From JAIBDK01 sp965261915 (lineage in GTDB: Bacteria; Pseudomonadota; Gammaproteobacteria; Arenicellales; Poriferihabitantaceae): a stretch of 64,000 nt of DNA. Where the stretch lies: positions 93,022 to 157,021 of the forward strand of contig CBDHDW010000004.1 in NCBI GenBank assembly GCA_965261915.1, given 5' to 3'. Shown here piece after piece: positions 1-9,504 of this stretch (position 1 is its first letter; every line of letters begins with the position of its first letter). The notes under the pieces were generated by a model. That model did no database searches and was not told the DNA's origin. It saw only the letters and a program-made list of their open reading frames with translations. The translations under genes and the position numbers were made by a program.

Positions 1-1149
1 TTTGACGCATGCGCCATTACCTAAATGGAACCGCGCAACAGGGTCAATCGGCATTCCATCACGTTTACTCGTAGAGATCAGGTAGGATGCCGCAATTGAC
101 ATAAACTTAGGTTTTATTGCATTCGCCAATTTTTTATCAATACGCCAATCACTGCCCTCTAAGTCATCGATCATTTTCGCAATATCAGGATCTTCGTCTA
201 CCTGAGATTTTAACCACCTAGCCAAACCAGGCATTGGGGATAGCGTGACAAATGTATTGAGGTTAGGAAGCTCTTGGCTAATCTCCTTGACCACTTGTTT
301 GATCAGGAAGTTGCCAAATGAAATTCCAGCCAAACCTTTCTGGCAGTTGCTGATTGAATAAAAGACGGCAGTATTCAGATTGTCCTCATCGCCAACATCT
401 TCAGTAGACAATAACGGTGCTATCTCTCCTGGCACACGCTTGCAAAGCGCTACCTCTACAAATATTAGCGGCTCATCCCCTGTAGCAGGATGAAAGAAAC
501 CATAACAACGACGGTCAGACGGGGCTAATCGACGCCGCAAATCATCCCAATCTCGAATCTCATGAACAGCTTCATACTTAACGATTTTGCTTAAAATTGC
601 TGCAGAAGTATTCCAATCAATACGTCGCATCACAAGAAACCCACGATTAAACCAAGACGCAAAGAGATGTAGAAAATCTGCATCTAACGGTCTAAGCTCT
701 GGATTAGTTTTAATAGCGATAAGCAGGTCTTTTCGCATTCGAACTAACGCAAGCGTGCCACCAGAACATGTATTTAAACGCCGAAATAAGGTCTGCCGCT
801 TAGGTTCCACTGCAGAAAACAATGTGTTTAGATCTGCATTCTTTGATGTTTTTTCCCAGTTTGCATAAGCTTCACGAACTATTTCTGGGTTTGCACCATA
901 TTGGTTTAGTATGTGTTTGAAAAACTCTATTCTTTCATCGGCTGTCAATTGCTCGTAGGCCGAAAAGGCAACTTCGGCAATCGCAATACGCGAAGCTTCG
1001 CCCGTTTTCGATAATAGATCCTCACATGAAACAAAAAGGCTTTGCAGAGGTTCAAGGCTAGCAGACAGGGTTCCCGTTCGCACAAAGCGCACTCGTCTAC
1101 TAATCGTAGACAGCATCTCATGCATAAATTCTAAATTTGAACTTCTCAC
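1..1149 (-). CDS. matA: Malonyl-CoA decarboxylase, partial (3' end outside window)
   Basis: Decarboxylates malonyl-CoA to acetyl-CoA, the last step of malonate use. I translated the minus strand from a GTG at 1149, preceded by a GGAAGG ribosome site, to base 1: 383 codons without a stop, so the C terminus is missing. Family landmarks are FHPATGDEPLIFVEVAL, then NTAVFYSISNCQKGLAG, NTFVTLSPMPG and, at the window edge, DPVARFHLGNGA, which holds the HxxNGA histidine region of the family. An ATG at 1125 in the same frame is a possible alternative start. It diverges from a GntR-type regulator, the usual arrangement of malonate (mat) loci in rhizobia. A malonyl-CoA synthetase and a transporter would be expected beyond base 1 but are not in view. 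Confidence 0.88.
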   Translation of the reverse strand, partial: MRSSNLEFMHEMLSTISRRVRFVRTGTLSASLEPLQSLFVSCEDLLSKTGEASRIAIAEVAFSAYEQLTADERIEFFKHILNQYGANPEIVREAYANWEKTSKNADLNTLFSAVEPKRQTLFRRLNTCSGGTLALVRMRKDLLIAIKTNPELRPLDADFLHLFASWFNRGFLVMRRIDWNTSAAILSKIVKYEAVHEIRDWDDLRRRLAPSDRRCYGFFHPATGDEPLIFVEVALCKRVPGEIAPLLSTEDVGDEDNLNTAVFYSISNCQKGLAGISFGNFLIKQVVKEISQELPNLNTFVTLSPMPGLARWLKSQVDEDPDIAKMIDDLEGSDWRIDKKLANAIKPKFMSIAASYLISTSKRDGMPIDPVARFHLGNGACVK

Positions 1150-1380
1150 AGTAATCCCCTTCCTAAGGAATCATCTAACAGGTTTGATTTCTGTTGTATA
1201 TAACAAAACTTTTGTAATATATTTCTTTATGTTTTATTATATATAATATACTTAGAAGATCAGATACACGGAGATAACAAAAATTAGTGCCCACGATGTT
1301 GGAAAAAAAGTGCGTTATTTCACTGACGCTCACATTACTGAAAAAACCGATATGAAAGACAGCACTAAAGAGAGAAAATT
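1150..1380. promoter_or_regulatory. Divergent mat promoter region with candidate operator
   Basis: This 231-base spacer separates the decarboxylase from its putative regulator and is very AT-rich. TTGTATATAACAA at 1194-1206 has inverted TTGT/ACAA arms, as expected of a GntR-family operator, and lies 45 bases upstream of the decarboxylase start. Several TATAAT-like strings follow at 1236-1252. The regulator has an AAAGAGAG ribosome site at 1368-1375. The operator assignment is inference. Confidence 0.45.
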
Positions 1381-2034
1381 ATGGTAAGTATTAGTCAATC
1401 AGAACGCGTACGAGATATTATGGAAGCCGCTATAATCAATGGCGAATATAAGCCAGGAGTAAAGTTGGACTTAGAGTTACTGGCAAAAAAGTTTGGCTGC
1501 TCTCGCACCCCTATTAGGGAGGCACTACAACTCCTCGAAAACTCTGGGCTTGTTAGGGTTGCTCCAAAGCAAGGCACATTTGTTTCACAATTTTCTGTAG
1601 AAGAATTAACAGACCGTTTTGAAGTAATGGCAGAACTTGAGGCGCTTTGTGCAAGCCTCTCTGCCCGAAGAATGACTTTAGAAGAAATAGATGACTTAGA
1701 AAGTACAAACGAGAAATGCCATAAGCACGTAATTGCCGCAGATTATGACGCCTATTATAATGAAAATAATTTATTTCATTCCAAAATTTATAGTGGCAGT
1801 CGGAATCCGTTTCTAGCTAAGGAAGCCCAAAACCTACAAGCCGTACTCCACCCATACCGTAGAATGCAATTGCGCGTGCGTAATAGAATGAAAAAATCTT
1901 TAGCTGAGCATAATGAAATTACCGAAGCAATTCGTACTGGTGATGATATTGCAGTTAAAGATATTATGCGTAACCACGTTAAAATTCAGGGTGATAGATA
2001 TAATGATTTTATTTCATTCATGCGTGCCATGTAA
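1381..2034 (+). CDS. matR: GntR/FadR-family (FCD) regulator of malonate use
   Basis: A 217-residue transcription factor. The N-terminal winged helix (about residues 8-75) contains the GntR signature CSRTPIREALQLLENSGLV, followed by a FadR C-terminal ligand domain (about 85-210) with the metal-site pattern NNLFHSKI and a late AEHNEI histidine. Proteins of this group next to malonyl-CoA decarboxylase (MatR) bind malonate and release the mat operator. The divergent position makes autoregulation plus control of the decarboxylase likely. The family is clear; the malonate ligand is inferred from the neighbour. Confidence 0.82.
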   Translation: MVSISQSERVRDIMEAAIINGEYKPGVKLDLELLAKKFGCSRTPIREALQLLENSGLVRVAPKQGTFVSQFSVEELTDRFEVMAELEALCASLSARRMTLEEIDDLESTNEKCHKHVIAADYDAYYNENNLFHSKIYSGSRNPFLAKEAQNLQAVLHPYRRMQLRVRNRMKKSLAEHNEITEAIRTGDDIAVKDIMRNHVKIQGDRYNDFISFMRAM

Positions 2035-2186
2035 TTCTTTGTAATAAATACCAATGTGGTATCGAAAGATATCAGTACTTGCAGCTACTTCTGTGGTTGC
2101 CATCCATAATGCAGGAAGTTTTTGGCCTTTTAAGTCTGGAATCAAGTGCGGTCTTCTATAAGAGAGTACCCCAAAGCGTGGGGCAA

Positions 2187-3574
2187 TTATGCTGCCATTT
2201 TATGTTCTTCCTCGGGTTTCATGCCTGGATACCATTGCTCAAACTTGCTTCTCAAGGTTCCATCGAGCGTGCGGGTACGGGTTTGTAACATGAGGTGGGC
2301 ACCACAATTTTTGACCATCGCATTTGCTGGCGTTTGCAAAAGCGTTTTCCAACAACTGTATTGACAGTACTTTCTACAAAGCCGGTTGAAATCCGTTCGC
2401 CATATCGCCTACGTTCCGCGTAATTTGGGATCATCCAGGCGCTGTTGGTGATATATGTTTGGAATTCGGCGGATGTTTTGCGAAAAGCCTTGATGCTGGT
2501 ATAATCCGTTTCAACTTCATCCAGATCCATGACCAAATCGTCAATTGCAATTAGCCCGTCATGCAGATTTCCATTCCACAGATAGGCTTTGATCTGGCGA
2601 AGCATTCTGGCCAGTTGCTCTCCCTCAACCAGATTATGGTGGGCCAGCCCTTTGACATATTGCTGCATAACCGTGATGCGCATGGTGATGTGAAACCAGT
2701 CCAGGATATGCTCAAAAGAGGGTGCCATATCGCGGGCCATATTTATGACCGTATCGCCACCATCGGTCATGAATGTGATCTGCTGGTTTTCTTGCCAGCC
2801 CTGATCTTTTAAAACCTCATGCAATCGCCGTTTGGGTTTTTCGTCATGGCTTTGCACTAGGCCAAGGTAGCGATCTGGCCTGTCTGCCGGAATGGATTTG
2901 CCAACCGTAACCTCAAAATGAGACTGGCCCTTTTCGCGCGAGCGGACATATCCACCATCAATGCCGACAGTGATTGGCCCGGCCGGATTGGGAAGCTTCT
3001 CCCGTTCAAACGCACTGGTCTGAATGAAGTTATATTGTTCGTCAGCCAATTCAGATTCCATACGCTCAGCAACACGGCCCAAATGCCTGCGCACAGTTTC
3101 AGCATTCAGTTGCTTTCCAATTGGCAATACGTCTTTGAGCAAATCTACGGTCACGCCAAAAGAAACCAGCGATGCCCATTTTGTTTCCAGCCAGAGCATT
3201 TCTGGCGCAACATGGCCTGGTAACAAGACGGTCAACGGGCTGAATGTCTGAGCCGTATGCGGCTGACATGCACAATGATAAAAGCGCGGGCTATCGACGG
3301 GAATATCCCCAAAAACAGTGCGATATTGGACACTTTTACTACCCTTTCGGCGTAATCTCCGACCGCAGCATGAACAAGTTGAATGCGCTTCACAAAAGGC
3401 TTGAGCTTGGGCTGTAACAATTTCCTGCTGCAAATTTAAGAGAAGACCCTTGCTGTCTTCAATAGACAGGCCAATTTCTGCGGCGCACTCAAAGCCTTTG
3501 TCAAACTCGGCAATGTTACATTCATGGGTAACGCCGCCTAAGTCTGTGATCTGGATTTTAATTTGAATCTTCAT
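2187..3574 (-). pseudogene. ISKra4-family transposase, frameshifted near its C terminus
   Basis: The open frame from 3574 runs 440 codons to 2252. It has a CxxC zinc element (CSCCGRRLRRKG), a GIDGGYVRS first catalytic aspartate, MTDGGDTV as the second and a FVESTVN glutamate near the end, as in ISKra4-type DDE transposases. After MRWSK the expected ending (GAHLMLQTRTRTLDG, then FEQWYPG) is found one frame over, reaching a TAA at 2187-2189. The switch falls at a run of five A (minus strand tcaaaaattg, about 2310). A sixth A, or -1 ribosomal slippage, would restore a protein of about 462 residues. Either a mutation, a sequencing error, or programmed frameshifting is possible. Confidence 0.78.
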
Positions 3575-3609
3575 ATGCTTATCCCTGCTGATTTATTGCG
3601 GCAAACACC

Positions 3610-4188
3610 TTACTCAACAGCATCTCTAGCCCGCATAATCGTTTGCCTGCTGGTTTTCATATCACGGGCAATGGCAGATACGGTTTCACCACCCGCCAAT
3701 CTCTGGCGAACGGTTTTCTGCTGTTCATCTGACAATGCTGGCGGGCGGCCCAGTATTTTCCCTTCGGCTTTTGCCCGTGCCAGACCGGATTGGGTTCTTT
3801 CAATCAACAAGTCCCGTTCAAACTGCGCCACAGCGTTGATCACGCCCATGGTCAGCTTTCCGGCCGAGCTGGTCAGGTCAACACCGCCCAGAGCCAGACA
3901 ATAAACCCGAATGCCTTCTTCCTCTAACCTTGCAACCGTTGTGCTGACATCAATGGCGTCACGCCCCAACCGGTCAAGTTTGGTAACGATCAGCACGTCG
4001 CCCTTTTCCATCTTGTCGAGTAAGCGTGAAAATCCAGGGCGCTGCGCGATGGCGCGTGAGCCAGATATTGTCTCGGTGATGATACGGTGTGGCTCGACGC
4101 TGAACCCTGCCGCCTCAATCTCCATGACTTGATTCTGCGTCTCTTGTTCAAAAGTTGAAACGCGGACGTAGGCAAATGTTCTGGACAT
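3610..4188 (-). CDS. Serine recombinase (resolvase/invertase family) of the transposon
   Basis: A 192-residue site-specific recombinase. The catalytic N-terminal domain has YVRVST with the nucleophilic serine around residue 11, then LIVTKLDRLGRDAID and the long helix FERDLLIERTQSGLARAKAEG. A C-terminal helix-turn-helix (about residues 150-190, GGETVSAIARDMKTSRQTI) completes the standard small resolvase. It lies upstream of the ISKra4-like transposase in the same direction, which fits cointegrate resolution for a replicative transposon. The upstream spacer (4189-4304) would be the place for a res site. Confidence 0.87.
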   Translation of the reverse strand: MSRTFAYVRVSTFEQETQNQVMEIEAAGFSVEPHRIITETISGSRAIAQRPGFSRLLDKMEKGDVLIVTKLDRLGRDAIDVSTTVARLEEEGIRVYCLALGGVDLTSSAGKLTMGVINAVAQFERDLLIERTQSGLARAKAEGKILGRPPALSDEQQKTVRQRLAGGETVSAIARDMKTSRQTIMRARDAVE

Positions 4189-4304
4189 ATGGGCTCGCTG
4201 TAAAGAAATAGGTGTCCGTAATCCTACCTGTGTTCAATACACAGTCAAGCTAATTTATGGACAGTCTATCAATACCCGTCCGAAACCGGTCGTTTCTGAA
4301 CACC
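4189..4304. promoter_or_regulatory. Candidate resolution site and promoter for the resolvase
   Basis: This spacer contains CTGTGTTCAATACACAG at 4228-4244, a six-base arm palindrome with a five-base centre, and a second partial repeat around CCGAAACCGGTCG (4279-4291). Resolvases of this type bind paired sites just upstream of their own gene. The role is inferred from position and symmetry only. Confidence 0.35.
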
Positions 4305-4792
4305 CTATATTATCTGCTGATGTTGCAACCGCTGGTGCGATCCGTCTCGAAACCGATCATTCACCTGCTTGCGTGAAAACTTCCCAGCCATAAAAGGCTC
4401 TCTGGCATTTATCCGATCCACGGCAAGCTGAACATCGCTCATATCCAGATCAGCCAGATCCTTGCCAGTATGACGGCAATCCAGAAGATCCGAGGCAAAG
4501 CCCGATAGGATGTCAAGATCGCGCCACGCATCATACCCACCGACTTCATCTCGTCGCGCCAAAAATCCATCGGGCACACCGCAATCCTCCGGCGGGCAGA
4601 CCCCTGAACCACCAGTGCAAATAGGATAGGTCTTCTTTGGGTTTTTATTAGGAAATGCTTCAACACGAATATCGTGTTTCCAATAACCGCCCATATCGTA
4701 GATGTAAGAAAAGCGATCATTCCGGCGAAAGCCAAAATCTTGCAGCGATATATCTGGATTCGCCGCATGCAATTCCCAAGATCCATAATTTA
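4305..4792 (-). pseudogene. pRiA4b ORF-3-like protein, C-terminal part (split by IS630)
   Basis: Contains DFGFRRNDRFSYIYDMGGYW and HDIRVEAF, then a CTGGSGVCPPEDCGVPDGF segment: the core of the plasmid pRiA4b ORF-3 family, small cargo proteins often found with transposons. The N-terminal part lies at 5958-6140. Removing the IS630-like copy with one TTA duplicate joins the two in frame as QFDIHAVNYGSWELHA. The function of the family is not established. The last 40 residues (REPFMAGKFSRKQVNDRF onward) are rich in charged residues. Confidence 0.75.
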
Positions 4793-5957
4793 TACCAATG
4801 AACATAGTATCTGACTCATTTTCAGGGTTCCCTTGGCGCGGAATATGTGAATCAATGTCCCGACAAACATGGGGGATATTATGGGTGCAGCGATACCACT
4901 TCGAGATGACTTTGACGGCGACAGACTTCGCAGACTGGCGCGGTCGAGCCGTGACAGCGATCAGACGCGCCGCCTTCTGGCACTGGCGTCAATTTATGAC
5001 GGCGGTCGGCGGACCGCAGCGGCGCGGATCGGCGACGTGACACTACAGATTATTCGTGACTGGGTGATGCGGTTCAACGTGGACGGAGCAGACGGGTTGA
5101 TCACGCGCCGGTCTGTCGGGCCAAAACCAAAGCTGACAGCAGAACACCGCCGGGCGCTTGCGGAGATGGTGGAGCGCGGCCCAACCCCCGCGATCCACGG
5201 CGTGGTGCGGTGGCGGCGCTGCGATCTGGCGCGCTGGCTCTGCGAAGAGTTTGGCGTTTCAATCGCCGAGGGCACGGTGGGGCGGGTTCTGCGCGAGATG
5301 GGTTACCGGAAGCTCTCCGCCCGTCCGCGCCACTACGCGCAGGACGGGGACGCGATTGTTGCGTTTAAAAAAACTTTCCCGCCGAGGTGGAAAAGATCAG
5401 GGCCGGTCTGGCCCCAGGCGTAGAAATCGAGCTCTGGTGGCAGGACGAAGCCAGGATAGGTCAAAAAAACAAGATCACGCGACGGTGGGCCAAACGTGGA
5501 ACCCGACCCAGTGCGCCGCACGATCAGCGAACCCAATGGGCCTATATTTTTGGCGCGATCTGTCCAGCAAAAGGCAAGGGTGCCGGACTCGTCATGCCGT
5601 ACTGCGACACACATGCAATGGACGCCCATCTCGCCATCATCAGTGGTGAAGTCGGCCCCGGTGCCCACGCTGTAATTCTCGTCGATCAGGCCGGGTGGCA
5701 TACAACGCCCAATCTCGACGTTCCCGAGAACATCACCCTCCTGCCGCTGCCGCCCCGATCCCCGGAACTGAACCCCCATGAAAATATTTGGCAATTCATG
5801 CGCGATAACTGGCTCTCCAACCGTGTATTCAAAGACTACGACGACATTGTCACCCATTGCTGTGAGGCTTGGAACAAGCTCATGAACCAACCTTCGCGCA
5901 TTCGATCAATCGGTATGCGAGATTGGGCGCATAGGTTGTAGGCCACGCTCGTTGGTA
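4793..5957 (+). mobile_element. IS630-like insertion sequence, copy 1 (intact)
   Basis: A 1165-bp element beginning TACCAATGA and ending in the inverse, CGTTGGTA, with TTA on each side (4790-4792 and 5958-5960). A second copy of the same length is at 6567-7731, differing at only a handful of positions. It interrupts a pRiA4b ORF-3-like gene, and conceptual excision restores that frame, so the boundaries are well supported. Confidence 0.85.
4869..5941 (+). CDS. IS630-family transposase, two frames joined by -1 frameshift
   Basis: The first frame (4869-5423) holds the helix-turn-helix region (DVTLQIIRDWVMRFN, then GADGLITRRSVGPKPKL). The second (5387-5941) holds the DDE core: WWQDEARIGQKN, ILVDQAGWH and PPRSPELNPHENIWQFM, the standard IS630 triad. 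They overlap at TTTAAAAAAAC (about 5366-5376). Slipping back one base on the A7 run gives the continuous AFKKNFPAEVEKIRAG. Programmed -1 frameshifting at such A runs is known for IS630 elements. This copy has no other damage and is probably active. ATG 4881 is an alternative start. Confidence 0.88.
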
Positions 5958-6140
5958 TTACAGCGTGGATATCAAACTGGAAAAGATGGATACTCTCCCA
6001 TCCCATCCCATCGCCACCTGCATAATGCCGTGCAGGTCGAGCAGTGTAACCGATGAAGGAACAAGAACCCTCCGCCAGATCATAGGGCTGATCCCTAGAA
6101 GACGAATTTTGAGTTGAAAGATCTTGGGAAGTTCTGGCAT
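5958..6140 (-). pseudogene. pRiA4b ORF-3-like protein, N-terminal part
   Basis: Starts at ATG 6140 with PKIFQLKIRLLGISPMIWRR and VLVPSSVTLLDLHGIMQVAMGW (interrupted here for length), typical of this family. At minus-strand atgggatgggatgggag (about 5992-6008) a five-base unit is repeated once too often, so the following HLFQFDIHA is read in another frame. The gene is therefore dead by frameshift as well as by the IS630-like insertion at its 3' side. Confidence 0.72.
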
Positions 6141-6200
6141 CCAAAATCCCTGCCAGATTCAAGAGTACAAAGCAATTGCCCCACGCTTTGGGGTACTCTC

Positions 6201-6474
6201 CTTGTTGTTCTGGGGTCAAACGTGGCTTCGCACCCTTACCCCCAAGATCGGAAAGTCCCTCAATTCCAGTCGCGTTATAACGATGAACCCAATCTCGCAG
6301 TGTTTGGCAATCCATGCCGCTGCTACGGGCCGCCGTGGCACGATCCACCCCATCAAGCACCATCGCTATGGCTAGTAGACGCCGCACAACGCGACCATTC
6401 TTCGTTCGTTTCGCGACACAGCGCAAATCTTTCGCAGACATATCTGTGCGCGTAATTTTTACGGCTCCACCCAT
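6201..6474 (-). pseudogene. IS630-family transposase fragment, N-terminal 91 residues
   Basis: Begins at ATG 6474 as MGGAVKITRTDMSAKDLRCV and continues through the helix-turn-helix region (SSGMDCQTLRDWVHRYNATG) to LTPEQQG, where the ISKra4-like transposon end cuts it off. It is a different IS630 from the two full copies nearby. Its remaining part is not visible on the far side at 2161, so flanking DNA has been rearranged or lost. Confidence 0.75.
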
Positions 6475-6566
6475 GAGTACCTCCCTAATTTTGAAAGAAC
6501 ATTGATTCAGAGTTTTGGAAAAGTTGAAACCCAAAAGTGAGTCAAATATTTGGTCAGCTGGTATTA

Positions 6567-7731
6567 TACCAATGAACATAGTATCTGACTCATTTTCAGG
6601 GTTCCCTTGGCGCGGAATATGTGAATCAATGTCCCGACAAACATGGGGGATATTATGGGTGCAGCGATACCACTTCGAGATGACTTTGACGGCGACAGAC
6701 TTCGCAGGCTGGCGCGGTCGAGCCGTGACAGCGATCAGACGCGCCGCCTTCTGGCACTGGCGTCAATTTATGACGGCGGTCGGCGGACCGCAGCGGCGCG
6801 GATCGGCGACGTGACACTACAGATTATTCGTGACTGGGTGATGCGGTTCAACGTGGACGGAGCAGACGGGTTGATCACGCGCCGGTCTGTCGGGCCAAAA
6901 CCAAAGCTGACAGCAGAACACCGCTGGGCGCTTGCGGAGATGGTGGAGCGCGGCCCAACCCCCGCGATCCACGGCGTGGTGCGGTGGCGGCGCTGCGATC
7001 TGGCGCGCTGGCTCTGCGAAGAGTTTGGCGTTTCAATCGCCGAGGGCACGGTGGGGCGGGTTCTGCGCGAGATGGGTTACCGGAAGCTCTCCGCCCGTCC
7101 GCGCCACTACGCGCAGGACGGGGACGCGATTGTTGCGTTTAAAAAAACTTTCCCGCCGAGGTGGAAAAGATCAGGGCCGGTCTGGCCCCAGGCGTAGAAA
7201 TCGAGCTCTGGTGGCAGGACGAAGCCAGGATAGGTCAAAAAAACAAGATCACGCGACGGTGGGCCAAACGTGGAACCCGACCCAGTGCGCCGCACGATCA
7301 GCGAACCCAATGAGCCTATATTTTTGGCGCGATCTGTCCAGCAAAAGGCAAGGGTGCCGGACTCGTCATGCCGTACTGCGACACACATGCAATGGACGCC
7401 CATCTCGCCATCATCAGTGGTGAAGTCGGCCCCGGTGCCCACGCTGTAATTCTCGTCGATCAGGCCGGGTGGCATACAACGCCCAATCTCGACGTTCCCG
7501 AGAACATCACCCTCCTGCCGCTGCCGCCCCGATCCCCGGAATTGAACCCCCATGAAAATATTTGGCAATTCATGCGCGATAACTGGCTCTCCAACCGTGT
7601 ATTCAAAGACTACGACGACATTGTCACCCATTGCTGTGAGGCTTGGAACAAGCTCATGAACCAACCTTCGCGCATTCGATCAATCGGTATGCGAGATTGG
7701 GCCCATAGGTTGTAGGCCACGCTCGTTGGTA
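6567..7731 (+). mobile_element. IS630-like insertion sequence, copy 2
   Basis: Same 1165-bp length, ends and TTA flanks (6564-6566, 7732-7734) as copy 1. Seen differences include A to G near 6712, a C to T near 6924 and a G to A at about 7313. The near identity implies very recent transposition or a local duplication. Confidence 0.85.
6643..7715 (+). pseudogene. IS630-family transposase, copy 2 (nonsense mutation)
   Basis: Identical in layout to copy 1, with the first frame 6643-7197 intact and the same A7 slippery run. In the second frame the codon for the tryptophan of RTQWAYIF has become TGA (about 7312-7314), removing the second and third catalytic residues. It could still be mobilised in trans by copy 1. 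Confidence 0.8.
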
Positions 7732-7734
7732 TTA

Positions 7735-8051
7735 CACGGCGATTAGCAAGGGGTTGAAATTATTGAAATAGTTTTCGGCCGGACTCTTAGCGAAAGCGAA
7801 CGTACAGCATCAAGGCCAAACTGATGCTCTCTGGACTCGTTTTGAAATAGCGAAATGGGGAGTGTTTTGTCATATCCCTACGCTACAAAACCTCCCTGCC
7901 CCGCTTAAGCCGATTTTATCTGACAATGCCATTCAAAGTGCTACTTTTCCACCCTGCTCGTCTCAAGTATATTTCCCTTGGCAATGCCGTCTTCTGCCTT
8001 TCCAGTCGATTTGCTGAAAGTCAGAGGTAGAATACTATTCACCCACAAAGA
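7735..8051. other. No gene recognised
   Basis: This 317-base stretch after the second IS630-like copy has no convincing reading frame on either strand and no strong hairpin that I can see. It is probably the remnant of whatever the element inserted into. Confidence 0.5.
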
Positions 8052-8465
8052 TTATGATTTCCCCGGGTACTGAGCCTCGCATTGCTTTATGCCAGCGTTT
8101 GCCTGAGCTGTAAATTTTGGTAAAAGCCCCTTATATCCTGCAAGTTTTACTCTTTCTTGTGCCACATCAATGGCAACCGGTGTTATTTGGGTTCTGTAGT
8201 GGGTCTGCGGGCACGAATATGGCACACTAGCGTAGGTATAAGGATCAGTTCTGTAGCACGTTTGCTGTACGGTGTATGGTACAGAACTCTTGTGTTCTGC
8301 GTACCCTCGTGTGATATTATCCTGCGTTGTGGAAATTGCATTATTCAAGGCCCAGTAATTTCCTGAGGCACTTGCTACGCACTTTTCGAGAGGTGTGCTG
8401 CAGCCAGCAATTAGAGGTACGAGCACGAGGGCCGCTGCGCCTTTTTTAAAATTCAATTTTCTCAT
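8052..8465 (-). CDS. Small predicted lipoprotein of unknown function
   Basis: Starting at ATG 8465 (MRKLNFKKGAAALVLVP) it has a lipoprotein signal ending in the lipobox LIAGC, so the mature 117-residue protein should be membrane-anchored. The mature part has a repeated tyrosine/cysteine motif, CYRTDPYTYASVPYSC followed by PQTHYRTQ, that looks like an imperfect internal duplication, plus two further cysteines. An in-frame ATG at 8501 would place 12 extra residues before the signal and is less likely. Its stop side faces a gene-free stretch. It follows the partition genes in the same direction and may share their transcript. I do not recognise the family. Confidence 0.65.
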   Translation of the reverse strand: MRKLNFKKGAAALVLVPLIAGCSTPLEKCVASASGNYWALNNAISTTQDNITRGYAEHKSSVPYTVQQTCYRTDPYTYASVPYSCPQTHYRTQITPVAIDVAQERVKLAGYKGLLPKFTAQANAGIKQCEAQYPGKS

Positions 8466-8497
8466 GTATACTCCCACGACTGAATTGACCTGAACAT

Positions 8498-8824
8498 TCA
8501 CTCTTCTGAATTGAGAAACCTTTCAATTGCTTTCCAGTATGGTAAATTATCATTATTTTCACAATACTCTTTAAAAGAATTAATTATACTCTCTGGCCCT
8601 GAAATTAATATCTGTATTTTGGGTTCTTTGGGTGGTTTGCGCCCTGCTTTTCTATGTGTGGTTTTTTTATTCGGGTTTTCTTTAGGATTTCTGTCTTTAT
8701 ATCCTAGGTTTTCAGCGCTTTTAATGAATTTTTTTTTGATACCATCAGGTACCCTTCTATCTGTTGGGGCTATTAAACCATCAATATTAAGCTCGTTGTC
8801 CTCAAAGCCGTATTTGCCAGTCAT
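8498..8824 (-). CDS. Putative ParA partner (small centromere-binding protein)
   Basis: A 108-residue basic protein whose ATG overlaps the stop of parA (ATGA at 8821-8824). The middle is a lysine-rich linker (NPKENPNKKTTHRKAGRKPP). The C terminus (KIQILISGPESIINSFKEYC, then a helix ending AIERFLNSEE) could fold as a ribbon-helix-helix, as in ParG-type partners. It is not a ParB homologue. The role is inferred from overlap, size and charge; only the operon position is directly seen. Confidence 0.55.
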   Translation of the reverse strand: MTGKYGFEDNELNIDGLIAPTDRRVPDGIKKKFIKSAENLGYKDRNPKENPNKKTTHRKAGRKPPKEPKIQILISGPESIINSFKEYCENNDNLPYWKAIERFLNSEE

Positions 8825-9504
8825 TATTTATTTTCCCCCGCGTCTTTTAAACAATCAATGATTGATTGAGCAAAATCAGTTGCATTACTTATGGCCTTTT
8901 CAACGCCTGATACTAAATCACTATCAAGTTCAGCAAGTAAATGTCCGTCTTCATGCATGTGTTTATAGGCAGCGCGTTCAACTAGGTTAACAGGTAAAAT
9001 TGGTTGGCCGTTCATTTCTGATTTTATTGATTGATATAATCTAGTTGCTATAGTTGCATTTGTTCGTGTGAACGCAAACGTATATGGAATATTTCTTTTA
9101 GTGTGTTTTGACGCTATTTTGATTATTGAAAGCTGTGAAGATGCATTTCGAGCGTCCATTGGTGATGCTTGCATAGGTATAACAACAATATCTGCTGTCA
9201 TAGTAACAACATTTGCCATTAAATCTTTAACACCTTCCATATCAACAATAACTATGTCTTTTACACGTTCCAGTTGTTCTATTAATTCATCATATGTGTC
9301 AGGGCTTGTTTTCGGATAAATTTCAAATTTTTGAGGCCTACTGGCTTTAAATCTCATTTTGTCCCAATGAATAAGGTTCTGGGTTGGGTCGTTATCAATT
9401 AACCCTACTTTCAAACCACTTTTGGCAAGCTGCTCTGCGAGAATTAAAGCGGAAGTGGATTTTCCTGTCCCCCCTTTTGGATTTGAAAAAACAATAATGT
9501 GCAT
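8824..9504 (-). CDS. parA: ParA-family partition ATPase
   Basis: A 226-residue P-loop ATPase with the deviant Walker A KGGTGKST at about residues 10-17, LIDNDPTQN (Walker A' region) and VIVDMEGVKD as Walker B. It lacks an N-terminal DNA-binding extension, so it belongs to the short type Ib ParA group that acts with a small ribbon-helix-helix partner and a centromere upstream. That is just what surrounds it: a small overlapping partner downstream and an AT-rich repeat tract upstream. It should segregate the replicon, or a replicon that once carried this region. Confidence 0.85.
   Translation of the reverse strand: MHIIVFSNPKGGTGKSTSALILAEQLAKSGLKVGLIDNDPTQNLIHWDKMRFKASRPQKFEIYPKTSPDTYDELIEQLERVKDIVIVDMEGVKDLMANVVTMTADIVVIPMQASPMDARNASSQLSIIKIASKHTKRNIPYTFAFTRTNATIATRLYQSIKSEMNGQPILPVNLVERAAYKHMHEDGHLLAELDSDLVSGVEKAISNATDFAQSIIDCLKDAGENK

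Larger units (their letters stand above)
2162..6200. mobile_element. ISKra4-like transposon with resolvase and pRiA4b-type cargo
   Basis: The ends are an exact 27-bp inverted repeat: 2162-2188 reads GAGAGTACCCCAAAGCG inward and 6174-6200 is its complement. Inside, all on the minus strand, are an ISKra4-like transposase, a serine resolvase and a pRiA4b ORF-3-like gene that was later split by an IS630-like copy (4793-5957). Without that copy the unit is about 2.87 kb. It lies in an older IS630 fragment whose remaining N-terminal part starts directly at 6201. No target duplication is obvious, so the left side may have recombined after insertion. Confidence 0.72.
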
